Origin: Macrocybe gigantea
Taxonomy: Eukaryota > Basidiomycota > Agaricomycetes > Agaricales > Callistosporiaceae
Assembly (NCBI GenBank): GCA_011319805.1
Contig: SJRY01000297.1
Location: 1 to 60,950 of the forward strand
Length of the DNA stretch: 60,950 bases
Direction: 5' to 3'
The translations under genes were made by a program, and so were the position numbers. Numbering within the stretch: the first letter of the stretch is position 1; each line of letters begins with the position of its first letter. A model generated the notes under the pieces. It searched no databases. It had not been told where the DNA came from and saw only the letters and a program-made list of their open reading frames with translations. This document shows positions 52,693 to 60,950 of the stretch, piece by piece.

Positions 52693-54463
52693 TCAATTCT
52701 TCTTTCGCGATGTCACCGCGCCTCTCTTTGCACGTCCTCGGCGTCGGCCTCGCACCGCGGGCAATTCGCCGGTGGTCATGTCGGGCATTGGGGATGCGGG
52801 GCGCCCTTGCGTATCGGTCGCTCCGCCGCGTCCGCGCGCCCTTTTTGATATGCCGCGTCTGCGAGTACTTGCAGCTGACCTTTTGGCGCCGCGAACACTT
52901 GGTGCCGGAGGCAGCATGTCGACGGGTTCTTGTTCCTGAGCGGAGAGGTCGCTCATAGGACTCGGGGGCATGTCGGACATGTCGCCTTTCGGTGGCTCGG
53001 GTGCCTGCAGCATGTCGTCATCGAATTGGAGTCGCGGGTCTTCATCCGACGGAGAATTGAGCCAGGGATCAGAGTTGGGATCAAGGTTGGGTGCACGGTG
53101 GGGAGTGACGTTGCCTGTTGCTTCTGTGTAGATAGATTTCAGTCTAGTAAGGAATGATTATTGACACAAACCATTATTAGCTTCAGGGCTCTGCAGAGGC
53201 CCTTCTTGCTGAGGTTCGGGTCCTGTCCCCCTCACGGTATCTCCAGGAAGCAAGTCGTCCTGCACATTGTTGCCCTGGGGCGGAGGGATGTCAGGGCCGT
53301 GATGACGACCCCATTGAATACCTCTTTGCTCCGGGATTGGGATGGGAGAGGGTCGGCGCATCAGTTTTTGAGTTCCGGGCCTCGTCTGTCGCAGGAGGGA
53401 GAGAGTACTCGATGCATCTGCTGTACGAGGTCACGATTGTTGCAAGTCAGCCGCATTCTCGTCTCCAGAGGGATCCTGGAATCGTCGATTGGGCGGCGGA
53501 TATTTTCTGTGGGACCTTGCCATCTGTGCCTTTCCTTGAGTGGTGCGCATTCAACAAGATGGACTCAACGTACCGGGTCCATGCGATTTTGTTGGTGGCA
53601 GCTTATCTGAATCGCCAGGCTCCTCAGCAAAGGAAGATGGCGGTCGTGTTTGTCGTAGCATCGGGAGAGACGCCTGTGATAGTCTTTGTCTTCGTCTTCG
53701 TATTCATTGCGTGGACCGTGGTTGCCATAGCCTCAATTGCCATGGTCTTCGTCGTCAGCGTCATCTTCGTCTTCATCTTCATCTTCGTCTTCATTGTGTG
53801 GCGGCAGTGGGCTGGAGGTACGCCGGGACCGACGGGAGCTGCTCGCCGTGCTTGACGACAGCGGTCTGTGTGACCGTTTGTGTGCCGCGGCTTGATTTCC
53901 AGCTGTAGAGTATAATTGTCTTGGACTTCGTGAGATCTGGGTCTTGGACTCACCGCTGATCGGGCCACGCGGCGAGTTTACGAGCTCTTCTTATTCCTGG
54001 AAAGCTAAGAGAAGAGCCGAGGGGCATGCCTGCGCCTGCTTGCCATTGAGCGCGAGTTGTTCCGCGGAGAATACCTGCCTATCGGGTCGTGTAACTCTGT
54101 AATAACAAGTCTTATCCAACAATGTGATATCATACCTGTTCCACCAGTCCAAGGTGTCTATACACCATTTCCATTGCCTGTTATTGAACAGGCTGAGCAC
54201 CATTTCGTAAAATCGTGCATTCCCCCAAGTCGCTTCGTCCAGTCACCAATCCTCTTGCTCGGAGAGGAGATATCGCACCTAAAAAAAGAACTAGTAGCAC
54301 TGCGCTGACACGATCAGGAGACTTACGTGCATTGCTGCATACGCGATGCTCGCTGGCGTCACCTCCTTCATCCTGTGTTTCTTCGCTTGACTTGAACGGG
54401 TCCTGGTTCGCCCGGGTGCTTCCTTCGACGCCGAAGATGGCGATGTGAACAAGTGTTTCCAGA
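52693..54463 (-). pseudogene. Decayed gene of a basidiomycete unknown family, cut by E2
   Basis: Minus strand from the E2 edge: KKHRMKEVTPASIAYAAMHV, an intron, RYLLSEQEDW, TGA, LDEATWGNARFYEMVLSLF, and WCIDTLDWWNR. This resembles a family I recall as DUF6698 (moderate certainty), whose members carry an AxAYxAxQxR-like helix and end in LxWWN. Downstream come an acidic DE-rich stretch (about 53790-53750), Pro-rich segments, and a basic Arg-Gly tail ending at 52693. At least four in-frame TGA codons (after EDW, HGN, SPSC and QQS) interrupt it. No start codon survives because the LTR at 54464 replaces the N-terminus. Confidence 0.6.
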
Positions 54464-54783
54464 TGTTACAGACGCCGCCCAAAGGACTATTCATTTTCTT
54501 ATCTTATCTTTCCCACATCCCTTATCTCCCCCATCATGCTGCGCAGCGTGCAGCCATCGAGTCATCCCACTTCCCTAGTCATCCTGAGTCATCTCTTTCC
54601 AGTCTTACTCATCCGCAGTCCACAGCATTGCGCAGCCCATGGTCCGTGCTCGAGTACTGTAATGTATATAAGGACTCCCAGATGTACCAGTAGCGCTAGG
54701 CTTAATATTCCTTTTGCCATCATCTCAAGACCACTCTCGCACTTAGTCTGCCCGAGTCCTTCTGAGATTCGTCTAGCCTAACA
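54464..54783 (+). repeat. 5' LTR of E2
   Basis: 320 bp, TGTTACAGACG to CCTAACA. TATATAA at 54665-54671; the predicted transcript start AGGCTTAATAT is at 54698-54708. Confidence 0.95.
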
Positions 54784-54785
54784 AG

Positions 54786-54796
54786 ATATTAAGCCT
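54786..54796 (+). promoter_or_regulatory. E2 self-priming primer-binding site
   Basis: ATATTAAGCCT, two bases after the LTR, is the exact complement of the 11 bases at 54698-54708. Confidence 0.75.
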
Positions 54797-54849
54797 CGTC
54801 GAGACTCGCTCAGACTCACACACACACCACGTCACGCTTTATCAAAGAC

Positions 54850-55320
54850 TTGATCAACATTCGACGACAAGCGGTCGCCGACCCAGCGAGCACTAGCACG
54901 AGCGACGAGAGCACTTGGCTCAGAGAAGTAGACCAGACATTGCAGTCCACGCCATTCGCAGAGACAGTCCACGCCACCTGCAGAGACACTAGCAATCCAA
55001 ACAAACGAAAGAGGGAGCGCACACCTACACCAAGTAGCGACGACGAAGAACAGGCATTTCTGAGAGAGTTTGCCTTCACCACCACAGACGAGCCCGCTGA
55101 GATCCTCAGCGAAGGAGCAGCACAACTCATTGCAGAACTCTTCCTAGAAGGAGAATACGGGATAAGCCCAGAAGAGCTGTGGTCAGACCAGAATCTTCTT
55201 GCCGAAGAAGAGGACGAACCCATCTGCAAGAAAACAAGGAAGAACGAACACAAGCCCGAGATTTTAGGTGACAACAGATCGAGAACTATAATCACCGAAC
55301 ACAGGAGGAAGACATACTGA
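54850..55320 (+). CDS. E2 leader ORF without ATG
   Basis: Counterpart of the E1 leader ORF at 5665-6087. It is nearly identical for about 130 codons, then diverges after a short indel near 55235. No ATG occurs between the LTR transcript start and 55748. Function unknown; possibly a non-AUG-initiated Gag extension. Confidence 0.35.
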   Translation: MINIRRQAVADPASTSTSDESTWLREVDQTLQSTPFAETVHATCRDTSNPNKRKRERTPTPSSDDEEQAFLREFAFTTTDEPAEILSEGAAQLIAELFLEGEYGISPEELWSDQNLLAEEEDEPICKKTRKNEHKPEILGDNRSRTIITEHRRKTY

Positions 55321-55463
55321 TACAGAGAGGGCACGACGCACAGAGCGTACGACAGAACCAACGAGAACGACACCAGAGTCAAGGACACACAGGAACGAAA
55401 CCGCCAAACCCCTTCAGAGGACCAATCCGCCGAAGCACTGCATAAGGAGAGAATCGCAGCACC

Positions 55464-56598
55464 GTGGCGAAAGTAAGCAACAGCGACTGGGAAGAATACT
55501 ATCGGTGGAGGGAGCGAAAAGGATTACCAAAGACAAACGGACCGACCGCCGCAGAGTGGGCTGATTTTGAACAAGCTTGTAGAATCGCAGGAGTCGATCT
55601 AGACTACTGGAAGGAACAGAGAGAGGAGCGAAGACAGAAACAGCTCCAAGAACAGCAAGCCCAAGTACAAGCACAGCAGACCCAAGAACAGCAGATCCAG
55701 GAACAGGAAGACCAAGACCAAGAGAACGACGAAGAAAACCCCAAAGGATGACAACAGAATACAAGGGAATCATCGCCGACCCAAAATCGTTTACAGGAGA
55801 TCGAACATCCTTTGATATTTGGTGGAGGAAGATGAAACTTACATAACCGCACATGGACCTCACGGACACACAGAAGATTGGAGCGGTCCTGTCTAGAATG
55901 ACCGATGGACCCGGAGCCCACTGGGCGTCAAAGAAGATTGACACCACTACCAACCAAAGCACATGGGCCGACTTCATAACCGAGATAGAGACACGATTCA
56001 GCAACGTCATGTCGCCATACAAGCAGGAAGCAAACTATTCAACATCAGACAGGGAAACCGACCCATCGACGAATTTCTGGATGAATTCGTAGACCTCGCA
56101 GGGAAAGCAGGAATGACAGGAACAGCCCCTCGTTTCCTACTCGAGAAGAGCTTAAACCGAAGGACAGCAGAAGCCGTACACTCAATCTCCACACTTCCAA
56201 CAGATGGAGATGAATATATCAAACAGTTCGAGCAATTGGATGAAACATCGATAAACACAAAATGTGATGAGAGAGAATTCACAAGCAATCAGCGCAAGGC
56301 CGGAAATCCAAGCCGAGGAGCAGGACAGGCCATGGAAGTCGACAAAGTACGAAGCAACAACTGCTTCAACTGCAATAAACCAGGACACATTTCACGAAAC
56401 TGCCCGAACCACGAAAAGGAGCAGCAAATGTCACATGTTTCAAACTGTGGCTTAAAGGGACACTATGCACGAAACTGCAAGAAGAAGAAGAAAGGAAAAT
56501 CCCGGGTCAGAGAAGTGAAAGAAGAAGAAGGAGAGGACGAAGAAGACAAGGATGAAGAAAGCTCTGACAAAGAGGGTTTTGCCGAAGGGTCCGACTAG
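55464..56598 (+). pseudogene. gag: E2 Gag, frameshifted
   Basis: Same Gag as E1, starting at the same GTG in ACC-GTG-G. Frame breaks occur at 55738-55742 (CCCC against CCCCC in E1), near 55845, near 56020, and in both zinc knuckles, where one base is lost near 56405 and one gained near 56443. The acidic tail and the GGGTTTT slip site at 56574-56580 are intact. The first ATG downstream of the LTR is 55748 (MTTEYKG). Confidence 0.85.
56574..56580 (+). promoter_or_regulatory. E2 -1 frameshift heptamer GGGTTTT
   Basis: Phase G GGT TTT in gag, 15 nt before the TAG stop; identical to the E1 site. Confidence 0.75.
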
Positions 56599-59500
56599 GA
56601 GGTGCTAAATCGCGACCCATACAACTGAAACAGACTCGCTTCGATACCGGATGTAGATCATCCCATACTCTGAAATACACCATTCCTGCCAAGCGATCTG
56701 AAGCACCAAGAAAAACCATCCAAGGGGACAAACCACCAAAGAGGAAAGAGCTCGCAGTACCAGCAAGGATACGAACCGAAAAGGAATCACAACGATAACA
56801 CCAGAAGTCGATAGCGGAGCGGATAGGACCTGCATCAACACCGCGATAGTAGCAAAAACAGGACTGAAGACACGACGAATCAAGAAATTCCCATCATAAA
56901 TGCAGACGGATCACCCAATCGTCAGAAAACAGCAGACCGAGTAGCGGAGGTCCACATCGACATTAAAGGACACAAGGAGCATATGGAAGCCATCGTACTC
57001 GATATCGGAAAAACCGACATGCTACTAGGACATGACTGGCTTGTCTACCACAACCCAACAATCAAATGGAGGACAGGAGAAATTGTCTTCGACAGATGCC
57101 CCAAAACGTGCAAAATAAACCACCAGACGATCAAGATACAGAAGGTGGCTGAACCAGCGAAAACCACAGCCAGCGACAAGACAGGAACCCAGATACCCCC
57201 ATATCTGATCAGATTCAAACACCTCTTCAAGGAGAAGAACTTTGATCGCTTACCAGACCACAAAGAATGGGACCATGAAATAAACTTAACAAAGGATGCA
57301 CCCAAAACGATACCGAGCAAGGTCTACCCGATGACACAGAAAGAGCTAGAGGAACTAGATGCCTTCGTCGAAGAAGGATTACGAACAGGAAAAATACGCC
57401 CATCGAAATCACCTTACGCAGCACCCTGCTTCTTTCGCAATAAGAAGGATGGAAGCAAGCGACTCATCCAAGACTACCGGGAAATAAACAAATATATGGT
57501 CAAGGACAAGTTTCCACTACCACGCATCAGCGAGCTCCTCGACGTACTACAAGGAGCAAAGTACTTTAGCAAGATCGATATTATCTGGGGTACAATAACG
57601 TGCGCATCGGAAAGGGGACGAATGGAAGGCAGCCTTCCTAACAGCAAGAGGACTCTTCGAACCGACAGTCATGTATTTTGGGCAGTGCAACGCACCAGGC
57701 ACTTTTAGCCGAATGATGGCGAGCCTCTTCCAAGACCAAATACGAAGAAGAGTGCATAATCTATATGGACGACATCATAATCATGGACGAACACGAGAGG
57801 AACTCCAAAAGAACACCATAGAAGTCATGGAAATACTGAACAAGAACGACCTGTTCATCAAAGGACCGAAATGCGTCTGGGAATCATCGAAAGTCCCAGT
57901 ACTAGGATACATCGTAGGAGAAGGGAAGGTAGAAATGGAACCAGAAAAGATCACAGCCGTACAATCCTGGCCAACCCCAAAGACGAAGAAAGAACTACAA
58001 AAGTTCTTGGGATTCACGAACTTTTACCGACGATTCATCAAGGGATATGCAAAGGTCGCTAAACCCCTGACGGAGTTGACTGGAAACAAAACATTCCAGT
58101 GGACAGACAAGCAACAAGGCGCTTTCAAAGAACTGATCCGACATATAACCTCAGCACCCATTCTAGCACTACCACAGACAGAAGGAAAATTCCGAGTCGA
58201 AACGGACGCCTCAGGATATGCCATTGGAGCGGTACTATCACAACAGCAGAAAGGACTATGGCATCCGATGCATTCATTTCGAGATGCATGACCCCAGCGG
58301 AACAAAACTACGAAATCTACGACAAGGAACTTCTTGCGATAATGGTCGCACTAAAGACATGGAGACAATACCTCCTCGAAGCTCGAGAGAAGTTCGAAAT
58401 ATTGACGGATCACAAGAACCTATCATACTTCCGGAAGCCGCAGCGACTCAATTCGAGACAGATTGGCTGGTACCTGAAATTACAGGAATACGACTACGAA
58501 CTACGACACGTACCAGGAAAGGCGAATGGAAAAGCGGATGTCCTGTCACGAATGGCAGGATATGAAGAAAACCTAGCAGAGAAGGACGACATACAAATGA
58601 TCAAAGAAGCAGCATTCATTCGACATCTGGAAGAGAATAATGAACGAGACTTCGAATTTATGATGTTCGAGGACGAACACCCACAGAAAGAAGAAGCAGA
58701 AAATAACGAAACAATACAAACAAGAGGAATCACGATGATCGAATCCTCAAGGATAGAACAAATTCGACAATGCACAGAAGGGAGACGATCGTAACAACAG
58801 GACTGAAGGAAAAACCACACTGGTTCACAGAAGACCACATCGTATACGTAGGAGGAAAAATCTATGTTCCTCCAGACAACAAACTGAAGGAAAACATCAT
58901 GTTTGAACACCACGACACACCCATCGGAGGACACCCAGGGCAATACCGCATGCACGAGCTCATAAGCCGCACCTATTGGTGGCCATCAATGCTGACAGAC
59001 ATCAAGAAGTATGTCAATGGATGCGAAACATGTCAGCGAAACAAAATCATCCGACAAAAGAAACACGCACCCCTGCACCCGCACGAAGTCCCACACAACC
59101 ATGGGAAGATATCGGAGTAGATCTCATAGGACCGCTACCCAGCTCGAACGGCTTTAACGCCATCGCCGCAGTCACAGACCGCCTGACCAAGATGATCCAC
59201 CTAGTTCCCACAAAGACCGAACTCACAGCAGAAGGTCTCGCACGACTATACCGAGACAATGTGTGGCGGCTTCATGGAATTCCACGAAAGATCATCAGTG
59301 ATCGAGGACCCCAGTTCGCAGCACGATTCATGACAGCACTTCTAAAATTACTCGGAACAAAGCAAAACCTATCAACGGCCTATCACCCACAGACAGATGG
59401 ACAGGCGGAGCGATCCCACCAAGAAACGGAAGCCTTCCTCAGAAGCTTCACAAACAACCTACAGGACGATTGGGCAGAATGGATAGCAATTGCAGAGTAC

Positions 59501-60208
59501 CAATACAATGACAAAGCACACCAGGGAACGAAGGAACACCATTCTACCTCAACTATGGAATGCACCCCTGGAAGGGAGAGCCGCAGACGACAGAAGGGAA
59601 TAACCCCGCAGCAAAAGACTTCGTCAAAAGAATGAGCCAAATACGAAAGGAAGCAAATGCCGCGCTGCAATATGCACAAACACGAGCCAAAGACAATTAC
59701 GATGCGAGACGAAAACCTGCCCGTGAATACAAGAAAGGAGATAGAGTATGGCTAGAAGCCACCAATATCACAGTCAATCGACCATCAAAGAAGTTATCGG
59801 CACTCCGATACGGACCGTTCAAGGTGGTTGAAAAGAAAGGAGCCTCGGCATATCGCCTGGAACTCCCAGCATCATGGCAGCTGATACACCCCGTGTTCAA
59901 TGAAACACTGCTCACGCCTTACAAAGGACCCCGTTTCAAGATACAAGAGCGACCATCACCACCACCCCCTGAAATCATAAATGATGAAGAAGAGTACGAG
60001 ATAGAAGAGATCCTAAAAAGGAAGAAACAAGGGAGGGGACACTATTCCTGGTCAAATGGAAAGGATACGGACACGAAGAGAACACATGGATCAAAGAGAA
60101 GGAGCTGGGAATGCGCAGCAAGCTCTAGACCACTTCCTAAAGAAGACTGCGAACCAGGATAAAAGGATCACGACAAGAGGGAAGAAGACCAAAAATCGCA
60201 CTTCATGA
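56582..60208 (+). pseudogene. pol: E2 pol polyprotein, interrupted by frameshifts
   Basis: Protease (DSGAD near 56810; LLGHDW at 57025), RT from about 57180 with RLIQDYREINKY and YMDD at about 57766, RNase H (DASGYAIGAVL near 58205, LTDHKNLSYF), integrase zinc finger (HHDTPIGGH, CETCQRN), DDE core near 59110-59420, GPY/F (RYGPFKVV at about 59807) and chromodomain to about 60120. The stop is the TGA at 60206-60208, overlapping the next ATG. The chromodomain break falls at the same GGGG run in both copies (about 60034 here), pointing to a systematic undercall or a shared mutation. Confidence 0.85.
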
Positions 60209-60621
60209 CCACCAACGCCCCCATCAGCATCGACAGCAGCGAGGGCAGCCGCGCACCTACCCCAACCGCCCAAGCGACCTCGAGAATCTGGCAAGGATTC
60301 TCAATGCTAGCGACTACATGGACCCCCTCGCCATCACACTCGCGTATATGCGCTATGTTATGACCGTCCGCACACACCTCTGGACCGGAGAACCCCTGAT
60401 GGGACCGGCCCCACTGCAGCTGAACGTATCGCGCTTCGCGAAGCAATGGAAATGCTTCGCACAGAAAACCGGCGACTTAAACTCCTCGCCACCACACTCC
60501 ACCACATCGCGCCTATAATGAAGAGCTCATTCATACATGGGCCCCGCGTGCCGCGACCGCCTGGGAGACCAATACTGGGTGGGGACAGCTGGACTAAGGT
60601 TTTTGCGAGGACGCGAATCTA
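60205..60621 (+). CDS. E2 third ORF downstream of pol (frameshifted)
   Basis: ATG 60205 overlaps the pol stop (ATGA). It opens MTTNAPISIDSSEGS. After a frame change come ENLARILNASDYMDPLAITL and a helical, basic segment shared with E1 (ALREAMEMLRTENRRLKLL). It ends near TAA 60619-60621, against the polypurine tract AAAGAGAGGG (60621-60630). No known domain. Not a standard envelope: no signal peptide or membrane segment is visible. Confidence 0.45.
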
Positions 60622-60633
60622 AAGAGAGGGTGA

Positions 60634-60950
60634 TGTTACAGACGCCGCCCAAAGGACTATTCATTTTCTTATCTTATCTTTCCCACATCCCTTATCTCCC
60701 CCATCATGCTGCGCAGCGCGCAGCCATCGAGTCATCCACTTCCCTAGTCATCTGAGTCATCTCTTCCAGTCTTACTCATCCGCAGTCCACAGCATTGCGC
60801 AGCCCATGGTCCGTGCTCGAGTACTGTAATGTATATAAGGACTCCCAGATGTACCAGTAGCGCTAGGCTTAATATTCCTTTTGCCATCATCTCAAGACCA
60901 CTCTCGCACTTAGTCTGCCCGAGTCCTTCTGAGATTCGTCTAGCCTAACA
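60634..60950 (+). repeat. 3' LTR of E2
   Basis: 317 bp ending in CCTAACA exactly at the window edge. Confidence 0.95.

Larger units (their letters stand above)
54464..60950 (+). mobile_element. Ty3/Gypsy chromovirus copy E2 (plus strand)
   Basis: Second copy of the same family as E1 in opposite orientation: 5' LTR 54464-54783, internal region 54784-60633, 3' LTR 60634-60950 at the window edge. Its LTRs differ by one transition and three single-base shortenings of short homopolymers, so insertion was recent. It cuts the 5' part of the decayed gene to its left. Coding regions carry more frameshifts than E1 in gag and fewer in the RT-RNase H part. Confidence 0.95.

Noticed and set aside
52693..54463. 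TGA recoding as an amino acid
   Set aside because: Other genes in the window use TGA as a normal stop, and this gene also has frame shifts and a lost start, so decay is simpler.
54698..54796. tRNA-primed PBS
   Set aside because: The bases after the LTR are explained exactly by an 11-base match to the RNA 5' end; I see no obvious tRNA 3' end complement.
60205..60621. Envelope-like third gene
   Set aside because: No signal peptide, membrane span or Cys pattern; small and basic.

Overview
The window is nuclear DNA of a filamentous basidiomycete, most likely an agaricomycete. Genes are dense and lie on both strands. Their introns are short (about 50-70 nt, GT-AG with one GC-AG), and many products belong to families typical of mushroom-forming fungi.

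Layout. (1) 1-6473: a full-length Ty3/Gypsy chromovirus on the minus strand (E1), inserted in a Tc1/mariner relic. (2) 6474-9192: accessory DNA with a DNA-level fragment duplication, a broken kinase-like gene, and a secreted repeat-protein gene. That gene carries two copies of a cationic amphipathic segment followed by an acidic repeat tail. (3) 11410-18162: MFS sugar transporter, GPI-anchored GH79 glycosidase, and a lineage-specific unknown protein. (4) 18792-25616: a divergent Cdc20/Fizzy APC/C activator, a TCAB1/WRAP53-type WD protein and a La protein, all on the minus strand. (5) 25954-34861: acyl-CoA oxidase and a Set3-type PHD-SET protein. (6) 36198-45939: a decayed HsbA-like gene, fatty aldehyde dehydrogenase, an AIG1-like GTPase and long-chain acyl-CoA synthetase. 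(7) 46602-47094: a candidate small TIR element. (8) 48750-51600: a possible calcium-lectin-like protein and a multi-pass membrane protein. (9) 52284-54463: an AT-rich tandem repeat and a decayed gene cut by the second retrotransposon. (10) 54464-60950: a second copy of the chromovirus (E2) on the plus strand. The two elements form widely spaced inverted repeats around about 48 kb of host DNA.

How the genes work together. Aldehyde dehydrogenase, acyl-CoA synthetase and acyl-CoA oxidase are consecutive steps from fatty aldehyde to the first step of peroxisomal beta-oxidation, and they lie within 20 kb. TCAB1 and La are tandem neighbours that both act on small nuclear or telomerase RNAs.

The strongest novel signals are: (a) the secreted precursor at 8230-9192, whose two peptide copies keep identical residues while differing at many synonymous sites; (b) the chromovirus expression plan, with an 11-nt self-priming match, a leader of about 1 kb nearly free of AUG with Gag apparently starting at GUG in a Kozak-like context, a GGGTTTT -1 slip site, and a third ORF joined to pol by an ATGA overlap.

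Caveat: many genes carry single-base frameshifts at short homopolymers, including between the two LTRs of E2. Much of this looks like sequencing undercalling, so most broken genes here should not be assumed to be pseudogenes.
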